From Oasisia sp. SBJ-2009 (lineage: Eukaryota; Annelida; Polychaeta; Sabellida; Siboglinidae), in contig OZ024861.1 of the NCBI GenBank assembly GCA_964017155.1, positions 25,562,713 to 25,626,712 on the forward strand: DNA of 64,000 bases. The letters are read 5' to 3'. The notes beneath the pieces were generated by a model. The model had not been told where the DNA came from and ran no database searches. It worked only from the letters and a program-made list of their open reading frames with translations. This document shows, piece by piece, positions 22,527 through 36,028 of the stretch; within the stretch, counting starts at the first letter, position 1; every line of letters begins with the position of its first letter. The position numbers and the translations under genes are program-made.

Positions 22527-24776
22527 TGATCACTGTAGCATATGCTATTGTTTCCAAGGCAATGTATCAACATACGCATTCGATCTCCGTCACTACCTAG
22601 ATACAAATCTGCGTGCCGAGAAATGTGTGACTGCAATAAATATTGGTCTCAAAACATCGAATGATCTCTACACTTGTCTCAGAAGGAACACATGCCAAAT
22701 GCGTACACTTGAGTTACACTATTGCAATGAATGAGGCACTTGTGTAGGTTGCCTTTGCATGCTGATTCCTAAGTATGCTGTTTCCAGTCGAGATGAATGC
22801 GTTTTGCTGGGTGTCATGACGGTCAAAGAATCGTCTACTCAACTGTATTGAGTGGGTGTATGTGTACATGCGAGAATGTGTGTGGCATTCGCCGCGCCAA
22901 TGGTGCTTATGCATATCAATGTTACGATACTTTCCGCGGTGCGATCTCGGCCTCTTACACAAGTTTCGTTTCATATGCATTATTTTGCCTCATATTTTGA
23001 CATTACGTATCTTGATATACATCATATAGCGTGCAAAATAGCTCGATCAATCGTCTGAGTAAAACGTTTCGATTGCGAGAACCGTAACATTAAAACTAAT
23101 GTCCACTCGCACTAGCTGTGATACATATATCGATGTCATGCTATCGTTGATTTGATTCTTCCAGTGATCGGCCTACATTATCATCTACCTCAACATGTTG
23201 TATAAATCAAATAACTTGATAAAAACAACGCTTCACCCACTGTCGAATGACTGTTCCGCATCGCCAATCTTCACATCATCGGGCCTGGTCGGTCAGTAAT
23301 GCTGCCAGAAGTCGTCGGCCATGTGTCGCTGTATCTTCACCGGGCTCAGGCACCTGAGAAAAAACAATAAAAGAGCGTTACAGTGTGCACGGTGTCTAAC
23401 AAAATTGAAAACAGCAGGCTCAATTCTTACATATGCCCACATTCCGTCACCCCACTGGCGTCAAAGACGCAAATCCCACCGCGATGCGGTCGAGATTACA
23501 CTAAAGAAATTGGCATCTGTCGCCAGCATTCGGCTGCGCGGCACAATAATGGCGGCAAACCGGAAGACGCGCCACAACAATACCGTGACGTCACGACAAT
23601 ACGGCAGACGCGCCATTTTCGTTCCTGGCGACGTCAGATTTCAAGATGGCGACGCCTTTGATCTAAGCAAACTGGGGGGGGGGGGCGCTTTCTTCCACTT
23701 TTACTTCGTTCTTTCAATGTTTTACTTGCGCTAGCCTATTTCGCAATAAGGTACACACATAGGACTACAGTTGTATTATGGTACAACGGCCTTTGCGACA
23801 TTCGGGTACTTTTTATGCACGATGCAAGTCAAGGTGCGTGGCGTATAACACCGATTAGATTCAACAATGTCAGACTCTCTCCGTTAATTTTTAGACCAAA
23901 GATATCAGGCCTGCTGCGTCCGCGCGTATTAAAACCACTACACTACCCTAACCGCGCCTCTCGTATTGAAGTTTCAAACGTTGGAGCAATTGTGGTTGGC
24001 TTGCATTCTACGCAAGTGCCTATTTCATGTCGGAAATGGAACCGAATATTCATATTCTTGTTCTCATTCACAGTACACTGTATATGGTGCATACCACTCT
24101 TCGATGAGTTGTCTCAATGTCTCAAGCAGCTTTCCACCTATGCCTAGGCAAATAGATGTTTGGACAGTATCTAATTTAACATTCGTACTGCTGAGCTTCA
24201 AACTACTACACTCAACGACAGAAGTTCCCTTCATTGTGTTGGCAATCTACTCTCTGCGATCTGGAACTCTAAAACGTGTTAACGGCGACGCCACGAGGGA
24301 TGTATGCAGGCTGCGCAAAGATGTATCGGAAGCATTATATGCCATTTCATGCGATAAAAGACGTTCGTTCGCATACAGGCTAGATTTACTCTGTAGTGTA
24401 ATACTCATTGTAGGGTGTACAATGTGTGTAGCTAGCTCAACATCAATGATCACATGATGCGACCATTGCATTGCCTGTTAGTTGCTTTGTGGTTTCGTTT
24501 TCATATTGAACTTGCGACATGTCTGCTCTTTGGTTTCAGGTCTTCCTATTTGAGTCCGAAGTGTGAGCGACACACAGACCCTCTGAGAATGCGACGAGCG
24601 AGTAGTGATGAAGCCCACGCATGTCTAGTATATAATTTCGTAGTTGTCTGGGTAGTTTGGAACAACCTTTGTTTTCTCGTGTGGCTCTTCGCCTTCACTG
24701 TTATGTCTAGCTTTTGGCGTTACCTGTTTGTCGGCATAGCGCTCACGACATGGCCAAAGAGCTGGCCTGTTGGCAC
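22527..24776 (+). repeat. Unit 11 (2250 bases), triplet member
   Basis: G-run of 12 at 23674-23685. The variant set GAACCGTAAC (near 23079), AAGAAATTGG, CCTAACCGCG (near 23947), CGTATTGAAG, GCCTATTTC and ATACTCATTG (near 24401) is shared with units 12 and 13. Marker CCGAATATTC. I noticed a single base difference from unit 12. Confidence 0.95.
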
Positions 24777-27026
24777 TGATCACTGTAGCATATGCTATTG
24801 TTTCCAAGGCAATGTATCAACATACGCATTCGATCTCCGTCACTACCTAGATACAAATCTGCGTGCCGAGAAATGTGTGACTGCAATAAATATTGGTCTC
24901 AAAACATCGAATGATCTCTACACTTGTCTCAGAAGGAACACATGCCAAATGCGTACACTTGAGTTACACTATTGCAATGAATGAGGCACTTGTGTAGGTT
25001 GCCTTTGCATGCTGATTCCTAAGTATGCTGTTTCCAGTCGAGATGAATGCGTTTTGCTGGGTGTCATGACGGTCAAAGAATCGTCTACTCAACTGTATTG
25101 AGTGGGTGTATGTGTACATGCGAGAATGTGTGTGGCATTCGCCGCGCCAATGGTGCTTATGCATATCAATGTTACGATACTTTCCGCGGTGCGATCTCGG
25201 CCTCTTACACAAGTTTCGTTTCATATGCATTATTTTGCCTCATATTTTGACATTACGTATCTTGATATACATCATATAGCGTGCAAAATAGCTCGATCAA
25301 TCGTCTGAGTAAAACGTTTCGATTGCGAGAACCGTAACATTAAAACTAATGTCCACTCGCACTAGCTGTGATACATATATCGATGTCATGCTATCGTTGA
25401 TTTGATTCTTCCAGTGATCGGCCTACATTATCATCTACCTCAACATGTTGTATAAATCAAATAACTTGATAAAAACAACGCTTCACCCACTGTCGAATGA
25501 CTGTTCCGCATCGCCAATCTTCACATCATCGGGCCTGGTCGGTCAGTAATGCTGCCAGAAGTCGTCGGCCATGTGTCGCTGTATCTTCACCGGGCTCAGG
25601 CACCTGAGAAAAAACAATAAAAGAGCGTTACAGTGTGCACGGTGTCTAACAAAATTGAAAACAGCAGGCTCAATTCTTACATATGCCCACATTCCGTCAC
25701 CCCACTGGCGTCAAAGACGCAAATCCCACCGCGATGCGGTCGAGATTACACTAACGAAATTGGCATCTGTCGCCAGCATTCGGCTGCGCGGCACAATAAT
25801 GGCGGCAAACCGGAAGACGCGCCACAACAATACCGTGACGTCACGACAATACGGCAGACGCGCCATTTTCGTTCCTGGCGACGTCAGATTTCAAGATGGC
25901 GACGCCTTTGATCTAAGCAAACTGGGGGGGGGGGGCGCTTTCTTCCACTTTTACTTCGTTCTTTCAATGTTTTACTTGCGCTAGCCTATTTCGCAATAAG
26001 GTACACACATAGGACTACAGTTGTATTATGGTACAACGGCCTTTGCGACATTCGGGTACTTTTTATGCACGATGCAAGTCAAGGTGCGTGGCGTATAACA
26101 CCGATTAGATTCAACAATGTCAGACTCTCTCCGTTAATTTTTAGACCAAAGATATCAGGCCTGCTGCGTCCGCGCGTATTAAAACCACTACACTACCCTA
26201 ACCGCGCCTCTCGTATTGAAGTTTCAAACGTTGGAGCAATTGTGGTTGGCTTGCATTCTACGCAAGTGCCTATTTCATGTCGGAAATGGAACCGAATATT
26301 CATATTCTTGTTCTCATTCACAGTACACTGTATATGGTGCATACCACTCTTCGATGAGTTGTCTCAATGTCTCAAGCAGCTTTCCACCTATGCCTAGGCA
26401 AATAGATGTTTGGACAGTATCTAATTTAACATTCGTACTGCTGAGCTTCAAACTACTACACTCAACGACAGAAGTTCCCTTCATTGTGTTGGCAATCTAC
26501 TCTCTGCGATCTGGAACTCTAAAACGTGTTAACGGCGACGCCACGAGGGATGTATGCAGGCTGCGCAAAGATGTATCGGAAGCATTATATGCCATTTCAT
26601 GCGATAAAAGACGTTCGTTCGCATACAGGCTAGATTTACTCTGTAGTGTAATACTCATTGTAGGGTGTACAATGTGTGTAGCTAGCTCAACATCAATGAT
26701 CACATGATGCGACCATTGCATTGCCTGTTAGTTGCTTTGTGGTTTCGTTTTCATATTGAACTTGCGACATGTCTGCTCTTTGGTTTCAGGTCTTCCTATT
26801 TGAGTCCGAAGTGTGAGCGACACACAGACCCTCTGAGAATGCGACGAGCGAGTAGTGATGAAGCCCACGCATGTCTAGTATATAATTTCGTAGTTGTCTG
26901 GGTAGTTTGGAACAACCTTTGTTTTCTCGTGTGGCTCTTCGCCTTCACTGTTATGTCTAGCTTTTGGCGTTACCTGTTTGTCGGCATAGCGCTCACGACA
27001 TGGCCAAAGAGCTGGCCTGTTGGCAC
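24777..27026 (+). repeat. Unit 12 (2250 bases), triplet member
   Basis: G-run of 12 at 25924-25935. Same variant set as unit 11, with one private change, CTAACGAAAT near 25752. Marker CCGAATATTC. Confidence 0.95.
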
Positions 27027-29276
27027 TGATCACTGTAGCATATGCTATTGTTTCCAAGGCAATGTATCAACATACGCATTCGATCTCCGTCACTACCTAG
27101 ATACAAATCTGCGTGCCGAGAAATGTGTGACTGCAATAAATATTGGTCTCAAAACATCGAATGATCTCTACACTTGTCTCAGAAGGAACACATGCCAAAT
27201 GCGTACACTTGAGTTACACTATTGCAATGAATGAGGCACTTGTGTAGGTTGCCTTTGCATGCTGATTCCTAAGTATGCTGTTTCCAGTCGAGATGAATGC
27301 GTTTTGCTGGGTGTCATGACGGTCAAAGAATCGTCTACTCAACTGTATTGAGTGGGTGTATGTGTACATGCGAGAATGTGTGTGGCATTCGCCGCGCCAA
27401 TGGTGCTTATGCATATCAATGTTACGATACTTTCCGCGGTGCGATCTCGGCCTCTTACACAAGTTTCGTTTCATATGCATTATTTTGCCTCATATTTTGA
27501 CATTACGTATCTTGATATACATCATATAGCGTGCAAAATAGCTCGATCAATCGTCTGAGTAAAACGTTTCGATTGCGAGAACCGTAACATTAAAACTAAT
27601 GTCCACTCGCACTAGCTGTGATACATATATCGATGTCATGCTATCGTTGATTTGATTCTTCCAGTGATCGGCCTACATTATCATCTACCTCAACATGTTG
27701 TATAAATCAAATAACTTGATAAAAACAACGCTTCACCCACTGTCGAATGACTGTTCCGCATCGCCAATCTTCACATCATCGGGCCTGGTCGGTCAGTAAT
27801 GCTGCCAGAAGTCGTCGGCCATGTGTCGCTGTATCTTCACCGGGCTCAGGCACCTGAGAAAAAACAATAAAAGAGCGTTACAGTGTGCACGGTGTCTAAC
27901 AAAATTGAAAACAGCAGGCTCAATTCTTACATATGCCCACATTCCGTCACCCCACTGGCGTCAAAGACGCAAATCCCACCGCGATGCGGTCGAGATTACA
28001 CTAAAGAAATTGGCATCTGTCGCCAGCATTCGGCTGCGCGGCACAATAATGGCGGCAAACCGGAAGACGCGCCACAACAATACCGTGACGTCACGACAAT
28101 ACGGCAGACGCGCCATTTTCGTTCCTGGCGACGTCAGATTTCAAGATGGCGACGCCTTTGATCTAAGCAAACTGGGGGGGGGGGGCGCTTTCTTCCACTT
28201 TTACTTCGTTCTTTCAATGTTTTACTTGCGCTAGCCTATTTCGCAATAAGGTACACACATAGGACTACAGTTGTATTATGGTACAACGGCCTTTGCGACA
28301 TTCGGGTACTTTTTATGCACGATGCAAGTCAAGGTGCGTGGCGTATAACACCGATTAGATTCAACAATGTCAGACTCTCTCCGTTAATTTTTAGACCAAA
28401 GATATCAGGCCTGCTGCGTCCGCGCGTATTAAAACCACTACACTACCCTAACCGCGCCTCTCGTATTGAAGTTTCAAACGTTGGAGCAATTGTTGTTGGC
28501 TTGCATTCTACGCAAGTGCCTATTTCATGTCGGAAATGGAACCGAATATTCATATTCTTGTTCTCATTCACAGTACACTGTATATGGTGCATACCACTCT
28601 TCGATGAGTTGTCTCAATGTCTCAAGCAGCTTTCCACCTATGCCTAGGCAAATAGATGTTTGGACAGTATCTAATTTAACATTCGTACTGCTGAGCTTCA
28701 AACTACTACACTCAACGACAGAAGTTCCCTTCATTGTGTTGGCAATCTACTCTCTGCGATCTGGAACTCTAAAACGTGTTAACGGCGACGCCACGAGGGA
28801 TGTATGCAGGCTGCGCAAAGATGTATCGGAAGCATTATATGCCATTTCATGCGATAAAAGACGTTCGTTCGCATACAGGCTAGATTTACTCTGTAGTGTA
28901 ATACTCATTGTAGGGTGTACAATGTGTGTAGCTAGCTCAACATCAATGATCACATGATGCGACCATTGCATTGCCTGTTAGTTGCTTTGTGGTTTCGTTT
29001 TCATATTGAACTTGCGACATGTCTGCTCTTTGGTTTCAGGTCTTCCTATTTGAGTCCGAAGTGTGAGCGACACACAGACCCTCTGAGAATGCGACGAGCG
29101 AGTAGTGATGAAGCCCACGCATGTCTAGTATATAATTTCGTAGTTGTCTGGGTAGTTTGGAACAACCTTTGTTTTCTCGTGTGGCTCTTCGCCTTCACTG
29201 TTATGTCTAGCTTTTGGCGTTACCTGTTTGTCGGCATAGCGCTCACGACATGGCCAAAGAGCTGGCCTGTTGGCAC
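27027..29276 (+). repeat. Unit 13 (2250 bases), triplet member
   Basis: G-run of 12 at 28174-28185. Same variant set as units 11 and 12, with one private change, ATTGTTGTTGG near 28489. Marker CCGAATATTC. It also pairs with unit 14 as the first half of a dimer that recurs in units 15-16. Confidence 0.95.
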
Positions 29277-31526
29277 TGATCACTGTAGCATATGCTATTG
29301 TTTCCAAGGCAATGTATCAACATACGCATTCGATCTCCGTCACTACCTAGATACAAATCTGCGTGCCGAGAAATATGTGACTGCAATAAATATTGGTCTC
29401 AAAACATCGAATGATCTCTACACTTGTCTCAGAAGGAACACATGCCAAATGAGTACACTTGAGTTACACTATTGCAATGAATGAGGCACTTGTGTAGGTT
29501 GCCTTTGCATGCTGATTCCTAAGTATGCTGTTTCCAGTCGAGATGAATGCGTTTTGCTGGGTGTCATGACGGTCAAAGAATCGTCTACTCAACTGTATTG
29601 AGTGGGTGTATGTGTACATGCGAGAATGTGTGTGGCATTCGCCGCGCCAATGGTGCTTATGCATATCAATGTTACGATACTTTCCGCGGTGCGATCTCGG
29701 CCTCTTACACAAGTTTCGTTTCATATGCATTATTTTGCCTCATATTTTGACATTACGTATCTTGATATACATCATATAGCGTGCAAAATAGCTCGATCAA
29801 TCGTCTGAGTAAAACGTTTCGATTGCGAGAACTGCAACATTAAAACTAATGTCCACTCGCACTAGCTGTGATACATATATCGATGTCATGCTATCGTTGA
29901 TTTGATTCTTCCAGTGATCGGCCTACATTATCATCTACCTCAACATGTTGTATAAATCAAATAACTTGATAAAAACAACGCTTCACCCACTGTCGAATGA
30001 CTGTTCCGCATCGCCAATCTTCACATCATCGGGCCTGGTCGGTAAGTAATGCTGCCAGAAGTCGTCGGCCATGTGTCGCTGTATCTTCACCGGGCTCAGG
30101 CACCTGAGAAAAAACAATAAAAGAGCGTTACAGTGTGCACGGTGTCTAACAAAATTGAAAACAGCAGGCTCAATTCTTACATATGCCCACATTCCGTCAC
30201 CCCACTGGCGTCAAAGACGCAAATCCCACCGCGATGCGGTCGAGATTACACTAAAGAAACTGGCATCTGTCGCCAGCATTCGGCTGCGCGGCACAATAAT
30301 GGCGGCAAACCGGAAGACGCGACACAACAATACCGTGACGTCACGACAATACGGCAGACGCGCCATTTTCGTTCCTGGCGACGTCAGATTTCAAGATGGC
30401 GACGCCTTTGATCTAAGCAAACTGGGGGGGGGGGGCGCTTTCTTCCACTTTTACTTCGTTCTTTCAATGTTTTACTTGCGCTAGCCTATTTCGCAATAAG
30501 GTACACACATAGGACTACAGTTGTATTATGGTACAACGGCCTTTGCGACATTCGGGTACTTTTTATGCACGATGCAAGTCAAGGTGCGTGGCGTATAACA
30601 CCGATTAGATTCAACAATGTCAGACTCTCTCCGTTAATTTTTAGACCAAAGATATCAGGCCTGCTGCGTCCGCGCGTATTAAAACCACTACACTACCCTA
30701 CCCGCGCCTCTCGTAATGAAGTTTCAAACGTTGGAGCAATTGTGGTTGGCTTGCATTCTACGCAAGTGCCTAATTCATGTCGGAAATGGAACCGAATATT
30801 CATATTCTTGTTCTCATTCACAGTACACTGTATATGGTGCATACCACTCTTCGATGAGTTGTCTCAATGTCTCAAGCAGCTTTCCACCTATGCCTAGGCA
30901 AATAGATGTTTGGACAGTATCTAATTTAACATTCGTACTGCTGAGCTTCAAACTACTACACTCAACGACAGAAGTTCCCTTCATTGTGTTGGCAATCTAC
31001 TCTCTGCGATCTGGAACTCTAAAACGTGTTAACGGCGACGCCACGAGGGATGTATGCAGGCTGCGCAAAGATGTATCGGAAGCATTATATGCCATTTCAT
31101 GCGATAAAAGACGTTCGTTCGCATACAGGCTAGATTTACTCTGTAGTGTAATACTCTTTGTAGGGTGTACAATGTGTGTAGCTAGCTCAACATCAATGAT
31201 CACATGATGCGACCATTGCATTGCCTGTTAGTTGCTTTGTGGTTTCGTTTTCATATTGAACTTGCGACATGTCTGCTCTTTGGTTTCAGGTCTTCCTATT
31301 TGAGTCCGAAGTGTGAGCGACACACAGACCCTCTGAGAATGCGACGAGCGAGTAGTGATGAAGCCCACGCATGTCTAGTATATAATTTCGTAGTTGTCTG
31401 GGTAGTTTGGAACAACCTTTGTTTTCTCGTGTGGCTCTTCGCCTTCACTGTTATGTCTAGCTTTTGGCGTTACCTGTTTGTCGGCATAGCGCTCACGACA
31501 TGGCCAAAGAGCTGGCCTGTTGGCAC
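29277..31526 (+). repeat. Unit 14 (2250 bases)
   Basis: G-run of 12 at 30424-30435. AAATATGTGAC near 29373 and CAAATGAGTAC near 29447 match unit 3. GGTAAGTAATG at 30041-30051 replaces the usual GGTCAGTAATG and is shared only with unit 16. Private change: ACGCGACACAAC near 30317. It lacks the CCGTAAC set of its neighbours. Marker CCGAATATTC. Confidence 0.95.
30041..30051 (+). other. Consensus-like donor GGTAAGTAATG in unit 14
   Basis: A single C to A change converts the common GGTCAGTAATG to GGTAAGTAATG, which contains the full GTAAGT donor hexamer (30042-30047). The only other copy with it is unit 16 (34546-34551). It lies upstream of the AATAAA at unit position 840, so use of it would be in transcripts entering from the previous unit. 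Confidence 0.3.
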
Positions 31527-33780
31527 TGATCACTGTAGCATATGCTATTGTTTCCAAGGCAATGTATCAACATACGCATTCGATCTCCGTCACTACCTAG
31601 ATACAAATCTGCGTGCCGAGAAATGTGTGACTGCAATAAATATTGGTCTCAAAACATCGAATGATCTCTACACTTGTCTCAGAAGGAACACATGCCAAAT
31701 GCGTACACTTGAGTTACACTATTGCAATGAATGAGGCACTTGTGTAGGTTGCCTTTGCATGCTGATTCCTAAGTATGCTGTTTCCAGTCGAGATGAATGC
31801 GTTTTGCTGGGTGTCATGACGGTCAAAGAATCGTCTACTCAACTGTATTGAGTGGGTGTATGTGTACATGCGAGAATGTGTGTGGCATTCGCCGCGCCAA
31901 TGGTGCTTATGCATATCAATGTTACGATACTTTCCGCGGTGCGATCTCGGCCTCTTACACAAGTTTCGTTTCATATGCATTATTTTGCCTCATATTTTGA
32001 CATTACGTATCTTGATATACATCATATAGCGTGCAAAATAGCTCGATCAATCGTCTGAGTAAAACGTTTCGATTGCGAGAACCGTAACATTAAAACTAAT
32101 GTCCACTCGCACTAGCTGTGATACATATATCGATGTCATGCTATCGTTGATTTGATTCTTCCAGTGATCGGCCTACATTATCATCTACCTCAACATGTTG
32201 TATAAATCAAATAACTTGATAAAAACAACGCTTCACCCACTGTCGAATGACTGTTCCGCATCGCCAATCTTCACATCATCGGGCCTGGTCGGTCAGTAAT
32301 GCTGCCAGAAGTCGTCGGCCATGTGTCGCTGTATCTTCACCGGGCTCAGGCACCTGAGAAAAAACAATAAAAGAGCATTACAGTGTGCACGGTGTCTAAC
32401 AAAATTGAAAACAGCAGGCTCAATTCTTACATATGCCCACATTCCGTCACCCCACTGGCGTCAAAGACGCAAATCCCACCGCGATGCGGTCGAGATTACA
32501 CTAAAGAAATTGGCATCTGTCGCCAGCATTCGGCTGCGCGGCACAATAATGGCGGCAAACCGGAAGACGCGCCACAACAATACCGTGACGTCACGACAAT
32601 ACGGCAGACGCGCCATTTTCGTTCCTGGCGACGTCAGATTTCAAGATGGCGACGCCTTTGATCTAAGCAAACTGGGGGGGGGGGGGGGGCGCTTTCTTCC
32701 ACTTTTACTTCGTTCTTTCAATGTTTTACTTGCGCTAGCCTATTTCGCAATAAGGTACACACATAGGACTACAGTTGTATTATGGTACAACGGCCTTTGC
32801 GACATTCGGGTACTTTTTATGCACGATGCAAGTCAAGGTGCGTGGCGTATAACACCGATTAGATTCAACAATGTCAGACTCTCTCCGTTAATTTTTAGAC
32901 CAAAGATATCAGGCCTGCTGCGTCCGCGCGTATTAAAACCACTACACTACCCTACCCGCGCCTCTCGTATTGAAGTTTCAAACGTTGGAGCAATTGTGGT
33001 TGGCTTGCATTCTACGCAAGTGCCTATTTCATGTCGGAAATGGAACCGAATATTCATATTCTTGTTCTCATTCACAGTACACTGTATATGGTGCATACCA
33101 CTCTTCGATGAGTTGTCTCAATGTCTCAAGCAGCTTTCCACCTATGCCTAGGCAAATAGATGTTTGGACAGTATCTAATTTAACATTCGTACTGCTGAGC
33201 TTCAAACTACTACACTCAACGACAGAAGTTCCCTTCATTGTGTTGGCAATCTACTCTCTGCGATCTGGAACTCTAAAACGTGTTAACGGCGACGCCACGA
33301 GGGATGTATGCAGGCTGCGCAAAGATGTATCGGAAGCATTATATGCCATTTCATGCGATAAAAGACGTTCGTTCGCATACAGGCTAGATTTACTCTGTAG
33401 TGTAATACTCTTTGTAGGGTGTACAATGTGTGTAGCTAGCTCAACATCAATGATCACATGATGCGACCATTGCATTGCCTGTTAGTTGCTTTGTGGTTTC
33501 GTTTTCATATTGAACTTGCGACATGTCTGCTCTTTGGTTTCAGGTCTTCCTATTTGAGTCCGAAGTGTGAGCGACACACAGACCCTCTGAGAATGCGACG
33601 AGCGAGTAGTGATGAAGCCCACGCATGTCTAGTATATAATTTCGTAGTTGTCTGGGTAGTTTGGAACAACCTTTGTTTTCTCGTGTGGCTCTTCGCCTTC
33701 ACTGTTATGTCTAGCTTTTGGCGTTACCTGTTTGTCGGCATAACGCTCACGACATGGCCAAAGAGCTGGCCTGTTGGCAC
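31527..33780 (+). repeat. Unit 15 (2254 bases)
   Basis: G-run of 16 at 32674-32689. GAACCGTAAC, AAGAAATTGG, CGTATTGAAG and GCCTATTTC group it with units 11-13. It has CCTACCCGCG and ATACTCTTTG like most copies, so it is the older or a mixed member. Private changes: GAGCATTAC near 32373 and CATAACGCTC near 33739. Marker CCGAATATTC. Confidence 0.95.
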
Positions 33781-36028
33781 TGATCACTGTAGCATATGCT
33801 ATTGTTTCCAAGGCAATGTATCAACATACGCATTCGATCTCCGTCACTACCTAGATACAAATCTGCGTGCCGAGAAATGTGTGACTGCAATAAATATTGG
33901 TCTCAAAACATCGAATGACCTCTACACTTGTCTCAGAAGGAACACATGCCAAATGCGTACACTTGAGTTACACTATTGCAATGAATGAGGCACTTGTGTA
34001 GGTTGCCTTTGCATGCTGATTCCTAAGTATGCTGTTTCCAGTCGAGATGAATGCGTTTTGCTGGGTGTCATGACGGTCAAAGAATCGTCTACTCAACTGT
34101 ATTGAGTGGGTGTATGTGTACATGCGAGAATGTGTGTGGCATTCGCCGCGCCAATGGTGCTTATGCATATCAATGTTACGATACTTTCCGCGGTGCGATC
34201 TCGGCCTCTTACACAAGTTTCGTTTCATATGCATTATTTTGCCTCATATTTTGACATTACGTATCTTGATATACATCATATAGCGTGCAAAATAGCTCGA
34301 TCAATCGTCTGAGTAAAACGTTTCGATTGCGAGAACTGCAACATTAAAACTAATGTCCACTCGCACTAGCTGTGATACATATATCGATGTCATGCTATCG
34401 TTGATTTGATTCTTCCAGTGATCGGCCTACATTATCATCTACCTCAACATGTTGTATAAATCAAATAACTTGATAAAAACAACGCTTCACCCACTGTCGA
34501 ATGACTGTTCCGCATCGCCAATCTTCACATCATCGGGCCTGGTCGGTAAGTAATGCTGCCAGAAGTCGTCGGCCATGTGTCGCTGTATCTTCACCGGGCT
34601 CAGGCACCTGAGAAAAAACAATAAAAGAGCGTTACAGTGTGCACGGTGTCTAACAAAATTGAAAACAGCAGGCTCAATTCTTACATATGCCCACATTCCG
34701 TCACCCCAGTGGCGTCAAAGACGCAAATCCCACCGCGATGCGGTCGAGATTACACTAAAGAAACTGGCATCTGTCGCCAGCATTCGGCTGCGCGGCACAA
34801 TAATGGCGGCAAACCGGAAGACGCGCCACAACAATACCGTGACGTCACGACAATACGGCAGACGCGCCATTTTCGTTCCTGGCGACGTCAGATTTCAAGA
34901 TGGCGACGCCTTTGATCTAAGCAAACTGGGGGGGGGGCGCTTTCTTCCACTTTTACTTCGTTCTTTCAATGTTTTACTTGCGCTAGCCTATTTCGCAATA
35001 AGGTACACACATAGGACTACAGTTGTATTATGGTACAACGGCCTTTGCGACATTCGGGTACTTTTTATGCACGATGCAAGTCAAGGTGCGTGGCGTATAA
35101 CACCGATTAGATTCAACAATGTCAGACTCTCTCCGTTAATTTTTAGACCAAAGATATCAGGCCTGCTGCGTCCGCGCGTATTAAAACCACTACACTACCC
35201 TACCCGCGCCTCTCGTAATGAAGTTTCAAACGTTGGAGCAATTGTGGTTGGCTTGCATTCTACGCAAGTGCCTAATTCATGTCGGAAATGGAACAGAATA
35301 TTCATATTCTTGTTCTCATTCACAGTACACTGTATATGGTGCATACCACTCTTCGATGAGTTGTCTCAATGTCTCAAGCAGCTTTCCACCTATGCCTAGG
35401 CAAATATATGTTTGGACAGTATCTAATTTAACATTCGTACTGCTGAGCTTCAAACTACTACACTCAACGACAGAAGTTCCCTTCATTGTGTTGGCAATCT
35501 ACTCTCTGCGATCTGGAACTCTAAAACGTGTTAACGGCGACGCCACGAGGGATGTATGCAGGCTGCGCAAAGATGTATCGGAAGCATTATATGCCATTTC
35601 ATGCGATAAAAGACGTTCGTTCGCATACAGGCTAGATTTACTCTGTAGTGTAATACTCTTTGTAGGGTGTACAATGTGTGTAGCTAGCTCAACATCAATG
35701 ATCACATGATGCGACCATTGCATTGCCTGTTAGTTGCTTTGTGGTTTCGTTTTCATATTGAACTTGCGACATGTCTGCTCTTTGGTTTCAGGTCTTCCTA
35801 TTTGAGTCCGAAGTGTGAGCGACACACAGACCCTCTGAGAATGCGACGAGCGAATAGTGATGAAGCCCACGCATGTCTAGTATATAATTTCGTAGTTGTC
35901 TGGGTAGTTTGGAACAACCTTTGTTTTCTCGTGTGGCTCTTCGCCTTCACTGTTATGTCTAGCTTTTGGCGTTACCTGTTTGTCGGCATAGCGCTCACGA
36001 CATGGCCAAAGAGCTGGCCTGTTGGCAC
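33781..36028 (+). repeat. Unit 16 (2248 bases)
   Basis: G-run of 10 at 34928-34937. GGTAAGTAATG at 34545-34555 is shared with unit 14. Private changes: AATGACCTC near 33915, CCCCAGTGGCG near 34705, CAAATATATG near 35401 and GCGAATAGTG near 35849. Marker CAGAATATTC. Confidence 0.95.

Noticed and set aside
22527..29276. Assembly artefact as explanation of the near-identical triplet
   Set aside because: Units 12 and 13 each have a private substitution, which argues for real copies, but only spanning reads can settle it.
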